Assembly (NCBI GenBank): GCA_001724265.1
Contig: MEDY01000242.1
Span: forward strand, 1-46,083
Reading direction: 5' to 3'
DNA from: Rhizaria sp. SCN 62-66
Lineage: Eukaryota; Rhizaria, unplaced
DNA length: 46,083 nt
Shown: piece by piece, positions 21,397 through 32,720 of the stretch
How the letters are laid out: each line of letters starts with the position of its first letter
How positions within the stretch are numbered: the first letter of the stretch is position 1
Position numbers and translations under genes: made by a program
Notes under the pieces: generated by a model
Databases searched by the model: none
What the model was told of the DNA's origin: nothing
Seen by the model: the letters and a program-made list of their open reading frames with translations, nothing else

Positions 21397-24300
21397 TTAA
21401 CAGTGTTTGTAATATGTGTCTGACAGCGGCGCCGTGACAGTGGGACATTGCATGTTTAAGCTAGTGTCATTCGTGCTGTTGCTCAAGTCAGAGAACGCAC
21501 AGTTAAAATCCCACTCTAGCTCGCCCCAACCTCCTGCCAACACCACTGCGGTCGCTGCTGCAGCGGACTCTGCTTCCGGACCAGCATGGGCCGAGAGTGG
21601 CGGCGACGGCGACGACAGCGGTGACTGCAGCGGCGCCATTGACGGCTGTGGCGACGACGAAGAGACAATAGAAGTAATTGAAACTGCTTTGCTGCTCGCG
21701 CCAATGCCGGTCGCAGCCCTGGCGCTAAGACCAGTGACGCTCAAATTAGCGTTGCCTCCGGCTAGAGTGACTTTGTTCACACCCCTCGCTGTCATCGCAC
21801 CAGATACAGAGCTGGCAGTCAGCGCCGCAGCACTCGAGTCGATCGAATGCAGGTTAACGCCGTGGTCGTCAGACACTGCATGCAGCGGCGGCCTGGCGAG
21901 CAACACGCCGCTGGCGACGGCGGGGAGAGGGCGCCAGCTGTCAACGCCACCCCAAGCCCATCGCACAGCGCCAGTGCCCATATTCGAAGACGTGCTGCTC
22001 GTTGAGGATACCACGCCAAAGCTAGCGAGCTCGTACGCAGTGGCCGTTAGGGCGTCTCCGTCAGCGTCAGGCGCGTTATAAGTCGCGCTAGCTTTCGCTC
22101 CGTTTGTGGCTGCGCGTGGCGGCGGCGGGGCGTACAGCGCGTGCCCACCGGCCCAGTCGTCGTACACTGCGGTAATGAACGCAAAGGGACACTCGCCGCC
22201 GTCATGCAAGTGGCCGTGAACGCTCAGTCCGCCGTCGTTGTCATCGCCAAGAGCTCTTGCGCCGCCATTGCGGCCGTGGCGCCCGCAGTCACCGGTGGTG
22301 TTGCTCCACTCCCAGTGCTCACTGTCATTCGCGTAGTCACTGGTTGTGACCGAGTCAGACATCGTGCTACTGTTGCTTGGGACCGCGTTCCCACCATTGC
22401 TTATAGCGGCGTGTGGCGAGTCGTGGCCACAGTCAAGCAGCCCGTAGCTGCCAAGCTCACGGTCGCTCGACTCGCACGCGCGCCCAGGCTCAGGCCACGC
22501 CACACTGCTCCCGGCGCTGTTGTTCGCATTGATGTCTACATTGCCCCACAGTGAGCCCGCAGTGGTCTCGCACCGGTCCACGCGCACCAGCAGCCGCGCG
22601 CGCGCCCCCACAGCCCGCGCCGCCGCCGCCGCCAGCGCAGCCCGTAGTCCGCCTGCGCTCACGGACACGCCGGCCGCCGCCACAGCGGCGACTGCGCCAG
22701 CCGCGTTTCCGCCCGCCGCAGCCGCCGCGGCGCGGATTTCGTCAAGCGAGGGCCCGAGGCTCATTTCGACTGCAATGGCGTCTTCCTGGGCCTCGCGCCA
22801 GAGCCGCCGGCGCCGAGCTTGTTGCACCCACTGCGGCACGCCTAACGCGCCCAGCGCCGCCTCGGCCTCGGCAGCCGCGCCGCGGGCCTCAGCGCCGTCG
22901 CGACCGGCAGCCGCCGCGAACGCTGCTGTCGCGCGGCGACTCGCGTCGTCCGCGTCGCTGTCGCTTTCGCTGCTGTCAGCGTCGTCGCCGGCAGGAGGGC
23001 TGTGAGCGGCCGTTGCTGCTGAAACGTTGTCAGACTGACTGAGCGGCTCCACATGCGCGACATTGCGAGTGTTAGTGCGCGAGCGGCGAGCCCAGGTTTT
23101 GGACGCGGATGCTAGAGCGCTACGCACTTGCAATAGCTCCCGCGCTGCATCTGGCGCTGACCCGGTCACAATGGATGCCCCATTAGCACCGCTCGCACCC
23201 GTAACAGTGCTCGCAATGCCGTTATCGGAATAGCTAGTCGCAGACTGTGTTTCACGCATGCGTCGCAGCGTTGCACGGGCCCATTTTGCGCCCGCAGCAA
23301 ACGCTGCCTTGCGCCGCTGCAGCGCTGTGGCGAGCACCAGTGCGCCGTGCGCCGTCACGCCGCAGCGCCGCAGCCAGAGCCCGCGCAGCCGTGGCGCGCC
23401 GAGCGCCGGCCGCACGCGCGGGGGCCGAACTGCGCCGGCGCCCACAGTCCCCGCGCCCGCTGCCGCCACCGCCGCCGCTGCTGCTGCTGCTGTGGCTGCG
23501 GAGGCCGGCGCGTGGTCAGCGGAGGAGTGGCCGGGCGTCAGCGCGGCCGCGAGCGCGGCGAGCCCGGCGTTGCGGACGTCGTGGCCGTCGAGCCACAGCT
23601 GCTGCAGCGAGCCGTTGGCGATCAAACCGCACGCCAGCGCCGCGGCGCCGGCGGGACCAAGCACCACGGAGTCGGTCACGGTGACGCTGGGGGCCAGGCG
23701 CGCTTGGGTCGCGCTCACGGTCACACTCGCGCTCGCGCTATGACTGTTCGCGTTAGCAGAGGGGCGGTTGAGGTCGAGCCGGTGTAACGAGCACTCTGGC
23801 CGCGCGAGCCAGGACGCGAACAGGCGCGCGGCTACGGGGCCTGTGTTGTTGCCGCCGGCTGCGAGCGCGCGCAGACGCGGCGCGTGCGCTAAAGCGGGCG
23901 CCAGAGTCGCCCACGCGCTCTAGGGCAGCGCGTTGCCGCGCAAAGTGATCGTACGCAGCGCAGGCGCGCTCTGCAGCGCGAATGACATGGCGTGCAGCAG
24001 CGGCGGGGGCGGCTGCTGCGCGTTCGCTGCAGCTGACGAGACATCCGACAAGGCTTCGTTCGGCACTGCACTAGCAGGGCCAGCGCCGTTCGCATCAGAA
24101 TTTGACTGGGGAATAGAGCAGAGCAGCGCACCGAGCAACATGCGGTCGAGCCTGAGCTCAGTCAGCGACGCGCTGGTGACGACGCCGCGCCAGAGCCCGC
24201 GCAAGCGGTGCGCCGAAGCGCCGTAAAACGCTGTCATTACGGTCGCCACAGTCACCGGCGCTGTCGCGCTCGGACCAACAGCAGAGTCCGCGTTGCTGGA

Positions 24301-27300
24301 CGCAGTCGCATTAGAGCTGGTACCGCTGTTGATTGCGGCGTAAATGTCGGCGTCGCAGCCGAACATGTTGCCGCTCAACACCAGCGTCCGCAGCCGCGGC
24401 GCGCACGCAACCAGGTTGTGGAGCGACTTCGACAGCGCTGACAGCGACGGAGGCGGCGGCGACACTGCTGCGGTAGCCGCGCCACTCGCACCGCCAGCTG
24501 CGATGCCGGCGGCTGCGACAGATGTCCCCGCTCCAGCTGCTGCTGTCGCCACTGCCGCAGCCGCTGCCGCGTGCGCGCGCGCAATGACCGCGGTGACTTC
24601 AGGGGTGTTGTCCGCGAGATCGAGCGTTTCGAGCGCGAACGTCGGTCCGCGCCTGCGCGCGGCGTCGCCGAGCGCCGCGACCACAAGCGCAGCGCCCGCG
24701 GCCGAGAGGCGGCAGCGCGCGGCGCGCAGCGCGGCCAGCCCGGGCAGCGCGGCAAGGGCCGCGGCGGCCGCGGCGGGCAGCGCGTCGAGCGCGCAGTCGG
24801 AGAGCAGCAGCCGGCGCAGGCCGCGGGAGGGCGGCGACGGGGACAGCGGCAGCGCGGAAGGCGAGAGGAGGGCGCGGAGGAGGGCGTCCGCCGGCGCAAG
24901 AGTTGCGGAACTTAAGGTAGAGCCAGCAGCAACAACTGCCGAGCCTGATGCTGCAGAAGGAGGCAAATCTCGCGCTGTAATAGTGAGACCGCCATGGTCA
25001 CTATCAAGCTCACAGTCGCTAGCATCATCGCTGCCACAGTCGCCATCGCCAGTATCATCATCATCATCGTCATTAGTACACTGAGAGCGAGAGCGGCTGC
25101 CGCCCCATTTCGTCTTGCTTTCATGCGCATGCGAGAGAGCTAAAGCGGTGACGACGCCGAACAGAGGCTCGGTGCCCGCGGTGGCCACGGTCACCCTGCG
25201 GCCCGCGGCGGTAGTGACCGTGAGCACGCTGCCTGCGGTGCCAGAGCCGCCGCTGGCGCCGCAGCCGCTGAGGGCGCCCAGGGCGGCTGCGGCCGCGTCC
25301 AAGTCAGCGATGGCGCCAGTGTCGCCCACAGCCACTCCACCAATTTGCGACTGTTTATGTGACTGTGTGAGAGCAAGGGCACGTGCAATAGCGGCCGAAG
25401 TTGAGCCAAACAAAGAGGCCGGCTGCGTGGGGCTGCTGTCAGACACGCTATTCAATGTTGCGCTCGCGACAGTGTTACTTGCACTGTTGGTCTCACTTCC
25501 ATCTTCAAGCAGAGAGGATAATGTTGCAGAAGCAGCAACATCAGCGATGCTTGATGCCGACCTCGGTGAGGGCAAAGGGGCGCACGCGGGGTCAGCCGCT
25601 GCGCCCGCCGCCATGGCCGCTGCTGCTAGCGCCGCGGTGACCGAGCTCAGCACCGCTGGGGACACGTGGGACCCGCGCAGGTCGAGCGTGCTGACACGCA
25701 CTCCGGCGGGACCTACGTTTGCGACCCGCACTTGCTGATGCTGTTGCTGCTGATGCCGCTGATGTAGCGGCGCATGTGCAAGGAATGTCGTTGCGGTGTC
25801 CGTGATGTCTTGGAAGCTCAGCCGGTCCGCCGCGAACGCGCTCTGCACAGCCTTCGCGTTTGCAGCGACCGCTGTACTGCTGCTGTTGCTGCTGGAAACA
25901 GAGGGCTGGATGAGCTTCGGTCGCTCACCAAAGTCAAGCCGCGTGACTCCGGGAAGCAGCGCCAAGACTTCCCTCGCCCATTGCCGCGGCAGCGCTGGGG
26001 ACCGGGGCAGCATCACTGCGGGCAGCGACGGCGGCAGCACGTGGCGTTGCCGCGTTACAGTGCTCGCGGTGGGGCTAGACACAGCGATGATGGGTGTCGC
26101 AGCGGCTGCAGCAAGCGCTGTCACAGCGGTGATGAGCTTGTGCTTAAGCTGCAACAGCGCGGCCTCGGCGCGCCGGCGCTCTGCCTCGTTGCCGCTGGCC
26201 ACGCTAGCGTTGCTATTGCTCGAGCGAGAAGGACCGAACGCGGCCACGTGCAGCGCAGTGGCCTCGGCCTGCGCGCGCGCGACTGCTGCAGTAAGCCCGC
26301 CACCACCAAACATTCCGCCTTGCGTCGCGCCCGCGGCAGAGTTGGGGGTGGAAGATCCGTCGACTGCGGGCGTCAAGGCAAGCAGCGCGGCGGTCGTGGC
26401 GGCTGCGGCGGAGGCAGTGACAGCAAGCGTGTGCGTCAAATAGGCGCGGGCGGCGAGAGCGCGCGCGTGCGGCACTGCACGTGTAAGCACGCTGTTATCT
26501 ATCATTGCCAAAGCAATGGTTGTGCTATGATAGGCAATCGCGTTGCAGTCTGGCTTGAAAATCCACAAAAGCGGGTTATCAGCCTGTGCGACAGACTTTG
26601 CGCTCGTCGCAGTGTTGTTTGCGTCTGCGCGGGCGTTGCTATTGTTCGCAGCAACACTCGGTGCATACGCCCACGCGCGCAGTCGCAATAACCACCTTTT
26701 GTTGCCGTCATAATTGGCGCACCGCTTTGAAGCGACAGACACTGCACTGCACACGCGCGCGGCCGCCAGAAGCCAATAGCGCGCAGCTGCAGCCTCACAC
26801 AGCGGCGCACGATCAACAAGAGTAGTAATATTGCTACTTTGTGGAGCGGCGGCGCGTTCTAATGCTGCAACCACAGTCGGCGGAGCGCAGGGAAAGCATA
26901 ACGCAGTCGCGGCATCTCCTGCTGTGGAGAGCAGCAGCGCGCATGCACGCGGCAGGGTGAGCGCAGTTGCGCTTGTGTTTGATGTTGCCGTTGAGTTAAA
27001 AGCTGTATACTGGAGCGTTGTGAGGAGAGAAACGGCGGCACATGCGATGGCAGCGGTTGCGCCCCAGGCTCCAAGGTACGCACAGTCACGCATCACCTCC
27101 GCAAGCAACACAAGGGCGCGCTCACGGTCCCGGTCCGGGTCGCGGTCGCCGCCGCCGCTGCTGCTGCTCACGGTCGCAGAGGGCGGCGCGCGCTCACGGC
27201 TGTTGCTGCCGCTGATGCTGCTCACCTCCGCTGCGGGGTCGAGGAGGGCGCGGGCACAAAGCCAGTGCGGTAGCAGCGCACGACACGCAGCGCCGACAGT

Positions 27301-29760
27301 CGTCGTGCTTGTGTTCGCGCTACTATTGGCGTTGGGGTTAGTAAGTGTGACAATAGGGCCATTGCTGATGCTGTTGGTGGTAGTAAGAGGATCCCTACTG
27401 TTACGCAGTCCCCACAGCAGCGCGGTCCAAAGGGCACGGCTAGACACACCAGGCAACACCGACTGCGATGGCGGCGGTGCGTGCGCGTTTGACTGTGCCT
27501 GTGAATGTGACTGCAGGTGCAAGGGCCCAAGGTTCACAGTGCAGGCAGCGGCACTCTCACGCTCAGCGTTCGCACTCGCGGTGACACTGGCAGTGCTGCC
27601 GCTGCGCACGCCCGTCACCGCGGCGGCAATGGCGGCCGCGGCAGACATCGCTGGAGGCGGGGCGACCGCGGTGTTGGACAGAGCAACGGAAACAAGACGC
27701 TCGAGCAAGCCCATAGGCGCATTGCTAACTGATGTTGACCCGGGCTGCGCGGAAGCCAAGCCGCTGAGCGGAGATGTTAGGCCGCCACTAGGAGAAGGGG
27801 ATAACCAGCCTGGAGCCAAGCTGCCGCTGTTTCTCCGGGAGTCGCTCACGAGAGAGCTTCCACGCGCATTGTCACAGGCAGTGTACGCTTGCGTGTCTGT
27901 GTCTGTGAGAGATTCGACCGGAGAGCGCCGCACGCGCGCGAGCGAGCGCACGAGCACCGCGGCTTGCAGCGGGCTGATAGACACGCAAAGCGCCTCCGGG
28001 AGCGAGAAATCACGGTTGAGGCTCGTGCTACTCGTAAAACTGTTCGTGCCAGCGTCAGCCTCAGGCTGCACGACGCGACTGCAGCCGCGACTGCCTGTGC
28101 CGCCGCTGGCCGCGGCTTTCTTGCTGTTGTTCGCACCCGATGCTGCCGCTGCGTCAGCCGTGGCCTTGGCCTGCAGCTGCTGCGTCAGGATCATTTCCAC
28201 AGGCACGATCGCAGGCACCGCGGATACAGCGGGGAGCGGCGGTGCGGCTACGCCACCGCGAGAGCGCAGCGCTGTCGCAGCTGACGACACGACAGGCACG
28301 GTTGACAGCACGACGGGCCGTTCTTTGACAGTGGACGACAGCATAGATGCGGCTTTCGACGAGGCGCTGGAGCTAGACTCGGACGTGTACGGTGCATGTT
28401 TTTGCGCGAAGCTGTTGCTAAAACCATCTGGATTGGCTGGGTTGTTATTGATATCGAAGCTGGGCTCAGATGTGACCCATCCCCACGCGCCCGCATTGCC
28501 GCCCGCACCAGGCCCGATCTCGCCCGCACTGGCGGTGTACGACTCATTCAGCCCACTGCCCGCACCGGCTGCAGCGGCGGCAGAGTCGGCGCCCTCAGCA
28601 GCAGTGCTTGCGATGGCGTTAACGGGTCGGTACGTGCGCGCCGCCCGCTGCGGTTGAGGGTTGTACACGGACGCGTCGTACACCACCGTCAACGGCGCGT
28701 TATCACTGTTGCCCCAGCCGCCGCTGGCGCCGGTACCGCCGCTTGCAGTATTGGTGCTGGCATTTGCGACGGCGGGGCGGGCGCGGCGGCCGGCGGTCGG
28801 CGTCGCGCTCACGGAGGACGCGCCTGAGCTCGTGCCTGCATAGGCGCCCAAGTCAGGAAGCCCCAGGGCTTGACTGCCGGCGAGGGCGGCCTGACTTCCG
28901 TGGAAGACGAGCGACGCGGACGCTGCCGCGCTCGCAGCTGTGTTGTACAGAGGAACGTGGTTGCGCACACGGGGAGTCGTCGACGGCTCACGGTCACGGT
29001 CGCGGTCACGGTCAGGGTCGCGGCTACGGGGTGTCGCAAGCGTGGCTGAAGCAGCAGCGCGCGCAGTCGCAGCGCCGGTGCTGTAGACGCTGCCGTTGTA
29101 CTACGTACCGTCATACGGAGCGCAACTGCTGCTGCTGCTGCTGGATATGACTTGCGATGTAGCGCTTTGAGGAGTCGCGGCCGAGACGTATTGCATGCCA
29201 CTGTACTGAAAAACGCTACCCAGCGCCACCGGGCCGTAGTGCTGCTGTTGAGGCTGCGCCAGAGGCCGCCGGGGCGTCACCGCGGCGCCGCCCGCGTGTA
29301 CAGCGTAAGCTTGCTGTAACTGTAAGTGCTGCTGCGAGGGGGTCAGCGTGAGCGCCGCCATCGAGACGAGCGGCGACGCGCCCGGAGCAGCGGCAGGTGT
29401 GGATGATGGGAAAGATGACGACTGCACCAGCGAGCTGGAGCTGGCGCTCGAGCTCAAACTGGCGCTCGAGCTCGAGCTTGTGCTGGAGAGTAGCAGGGGC
29501 TTAGCGGGGGTCTTGTACCGCGGTGTGAAGCCCAGTCCGCCCGCGCCGGTCCCATACGGCAGCGCGGGGCCCACCGGGAGCGCAAACCGCGGGACAGCAG
29601 GCAGCGCTGCTGATGCCGCTGCTGACGAGGCTGACGATGAAGTTGGTATTGATGAGCCGAACGCGCTGTGCTGGGACGGGGCTGTGCCGTGCCTGTGCGG
29701 GGTCGTTGCAGTGTTACCAGGCGCAGGGGCAAGGTGAGCGGAGCGACCGGAGCCCTGCAT
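21397..29760 (-). CDS. Giant leucine-rich-repeat protein read through two in-frame UAG codons
   Basis: One frame runs from ATG 29760 to TAA at 21397-21399, giving 2,787 residues with TAG at codon 220 (29101-29103) and codon 1947 (23920-23922). The N-terminal ~1,250 residues are Ser/Ala/Asn-rich with helical segments of unknown family. From about residue 1265 to 2140 there are dispersed RI-type leucine-rich repeats, such as VSTLDLRGSHVSPAVLSS, LRRLLLSDCALDALPA, LRTLVLSGNMFG, LRTITLRGNALP, LQQLWLDGHDVRNAG and LRGLWLRRCGVTAHGALVLA. The second TAG falls inside a repeat, directly after GNALP, and the next repeat helix continues with SAWATLAPALAHAPRLRAL. The C-terminal ~600 residues are again low complexity. 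LRRs usually bind proteins; no NACHT, kinase or other enzymatic domain is visible. The open frame extends to an ATG at 29910, but that stretch looks like 5' leader. Confidence 0.7.
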
Positions 29761-30198
29761 GTCGTGAGGCGGCAGCGACACGCGTGCGCAAGGTTTCGCA
29801 GAGCTGTGAGAGCGGGAGTGGCAGTCAAGGGAGTAACAGCAGCAACGGTTAGAAGTGTGAATTTGTAACGTAGCGCGAACGTCAAAAGGGGATTCAATGA
29901 GATTTAGCACAGTTAATGAAATTTCCCTAACTTAGTGAATATGATTCAGTCCTTGTACTTCAAACAATGCATATATGCGAGGCCTATGCCTCGAAATGTG
30001 GAGTCGAAGCAGGTTGTGGTTGTGCCAGGACAGGCTTAGCGCGGATTGGAATTGTCTATGGTTCTTTAGGACGTCCGTCAGTAGAGCTATCATTTAGCTT
30101 CCAAACACAAATTATTAAACATAGGATATTGTGAAAATTGTATCACGCAAATACTCAATATTCATACAAATCTCCATCTTTTTCTTTTCACTCTCAGC
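29761..30198. promoter_or_regulatory. Divergent promoter region between the LRR gene and URM1
   Basis: About 440 nt of AT-rich DNA separates the two divergent start codons. It ends in a pyrimidine-rich tract just before the URM1 ATG. No specific element is identified. Part of the left end (29761-29910) is open in frame with the LRR gene and may be its leader or an N-terminal extension. Confidence 0.45.
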
Positions 30199-30887
30199 AT
30201 GAGCATCACCTTCACGGTCGAGTTCGGGTACGTCATCATCTATCACCCTAATATCACATCAATATGGCATATGCACTGATTCAACCGATCTAACCATTTC
30301 GTTTCTTTGCTCCCCTCTACAGCGGCGGCCTCGAGCTCCTCTTCGGCCGCGTCAAGTCCCACACCGTGACCCTGCCCCTGTGCGCCGCCTCGGCCGACGC
30401 CGCCGACGCTGCTGCGGATGCTGCGGGCGCGGCCGACGGGCTCCCGCTCTCAGTCGTGCTCGCGCACATGCGCGACAAGATGCTTACCGAGCGCGCTGAG
30501 CTCTTCATGCAGGAAGAGACTGTGTACGTTGCCGCAGTCGCTATATCGCGCAGCTTCTACAAACATGGCTTGCGAGATTCTTTGACATTGTGTTTAGGCG
30601 CATTGACCAGCCCTATGACGTTTTAGATCGCTACATGTCTATATTTTATTGAGTCGGGCAACGAGTGAGTTTTATACGGATTAACCTTGCTACCTCCCGT
30701 CCACTCACCTTACTCTTCTTCCATTTCAACTTGGTCAACTTTTATCTCAATATATGCGCGCGCCTGCAGTCGCCCCGGCATCCTTGTGCTGATCAACGAC
30801 ACGGACTGGGAGCTGGAGGGTGGCATTGCGGCCCGCATTCGCGACGGAGACAACCTTGTCTTCATTTCTACGCTGCACGGCGGCTGA
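30199..30887 (+). CDS. URM1: Ubiquitin-related modifier 1 (URM1), three exons
   Basis: URM1 is the sulfur carrier for 2-thiolation of wobble uridine in cytosolic tRNAs and is also conjugated to proteins. Exons 30199-30227, 30323-30523 and 30770-30887 give 115 residues. Both introns start GTACGT and end in AG. The product begins [20 protein letters not shown], then HTVTLPL. It has a small Ala-rich insert where relatives are short, then [20 protein letters not shown] and [10 protein letters not shown]. It ends FISTLHGG, the obligatory C-terminal di-glycine that is thiocarboxylated. The stop right after GG is TGA, so UGA is a genuine terminator in this genome. Length and motifs are typical of the family. 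Confidence 0.95.
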
Positions 30888-31654
30888 AGCGGCCACATGG
30901 GCGTGACATGAATCCCTTCAGAGTGGCTAATGGAGCAATGCATTGACAGTGCAGTGCAGTTCGGGTCAAGTGTGGGAACAATTGAAGTTTTGTATAACCA
31001 TTTCATTTCATACATTGAACTTTTCATCTTTGTAGTTCTTAGCACAATTTGACACCCAACCAATAAATCGATGCAACAGTACTTGCGATTCACTACGAGG
31101 ATTCGTATGATTTGATTCTTTGTTGATCAGTATTATCGTTGTATTAAATCAGATTATGAAATCAATGTATGGTATCTTATATTGTTGAACAGTACGTTTT
31201 GCGGGATGTCGAAGCGATGCTTTGAAGCACTACGTTGCCATCATTGTAAGCGTGTGACAAAGACTCGAAGTGTAAAAGACAACGAATGTGACACGGTGCT
31301 TGAGAGGAGATAAGAGATGAACACACACAGAGACATACAAGAACCAAAGGTTAGACTGAGGCAGCGAGGACAAACAGAAGAAGTGCGTGTGCAGTTAAAT
31401 AGCAACGACAACCCGCGGGTGGGACATACTGTCACGTGCTTTAAGCTATCGTAAAGGGATAAAGTAATGAGGCAGCAGCATCAACAATACAACCCCAAAA
31501 AAGAAAACAGGTAAACACAATTTACAGATAAAACATCGATTTGGCGGGGTATACCTATTATAGAGGCATTGTAATTACAATTAGGTTTCGTTACAACATC
31601 TTACCCGCGTTAAAAAGAAAAGATGAACGTGTTTAAACCAAAAATAAAGAGGGC
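30888..31654. other. Convergent AT-rich 3' region between URM1 and the zinc-finger gene
   Basis: Non-coding by composition. AATAAA at 31062-31067, about 175 nt after the URM1 stop, is a possible polyadenylation signal. The open frame at 31241-31435 (minus) resembles nothing known. Confidence 0.5.
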
Positions 31655-32720
31655 TTAGTGGCCATGGCCGATGTGATCATGACCGTGACCGTGACCGTGG
31701 TTGTGGCCGTGGCCGTGGTGGTGATGGATATGGTGCCAGTGCATCACGCCAGCGCCGGCACCCACGTCAGCCCCAGTGCTGGAGTCGCTGATCACGCTGC
31801 CGCTCGGAGCAGGGTCGTCCAGGAGCGGGAAATGGCCGCCGCCATGACTGTGACCGTGACCGAGGCTGTGACCGGGAGCGTGCGCGTGGCCGCCGCCGGG
31901 GGGCGCCAGCAGCGGTGACAGCGCCGTTCTACCGTGCCCGTGCCCGTGCCCGTGCCCGTGGCCGTGGCCGTGGCTGATAGTGGGCACGCCGCCGCTGGGA
32001 ATTGGGATGGGGAAGCCGCAGATGTCAACCTCGCACTCGCTGTGACCGCAGGCGTTGCGGCGGGACGCCTCCAGCCCCAGCCCCAGGCCCAGGCACGCGC
32101 CCAGGCCCAGGCCCTCGTCCGCTGCCGCGGAGTGATCGTGGATAGGGTGATCGTGAGCGGAGTGACCCTGAGCGGAGTGACCGTGGGCCGTGTCGGGCGT
32201 GAGGGAGTGCGCCAGCGGCAGCGCCAGAGGCAGCGGCAGAGAGCTCGCCGTGCTTAAGCTGCTGTTATGGCTGTTATGACTGTGAATGTTGTGGCTGTGG
32301 CCGAATGCCAATGCTGCGGCGGCCGCGGGCGGGTGGCGGCCACAGGCGGCGTGCGAGCAGTTGGGCCCGTGCACGTGACCGTGAGCAGAGTGACTGTGGG
32401 CAAGTGCAGAGTGGCCGTGCGCAGCGTGCACGTGCGAGTGACCGCGCGCAGCCGCATGACCGTGAGCGTGTCCGTGGTGGGTGTGGCTGTGGGAGTGGCC
32501 GAGCACAGGCGCCGAGCCGGCTGCGTGACTGTGGGCAGCGTGCAAGTGGCCATGGCCGTGGCTGTGCGCATGGCTGTGTCCGTGCAGGTGACCGTGGGCG
32601 GCCGCGTGACCGTAGGCAGAGGCGTGACCGTGAGCAGCGTTCACAGCGTGGCTGTGCGCACCGTGCCCGTGGCCCTGCGCGTGCGCGTGCACGCAGTGCG
32701 CCACGCCCCCAGCAGCGCTA
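31655..32720 (-). repeat. Histidine-rich repetitive C-terminus (Gly-His / Ala-His / Ser-His repeats)
   Basis: Degenerate tandem repeats of GGCCAC-like codon pairs give long strings of His alternating with Gly, Ala or Ser. The segments around 31940-31975 and 31655-31740 are the purest. Such strings commonly bind zinc, nickel or copper; that role here is inference. Confidence 0.75.

Noticed and set aside
23920-28968. Treating 23920-28968, 21397-23724 and 29101-29910 as three separate genes
   Set aside because: All three share one frame separated only by TAG and short coding-like spacers, and the LRR pattern continues across the boundary at 23920.
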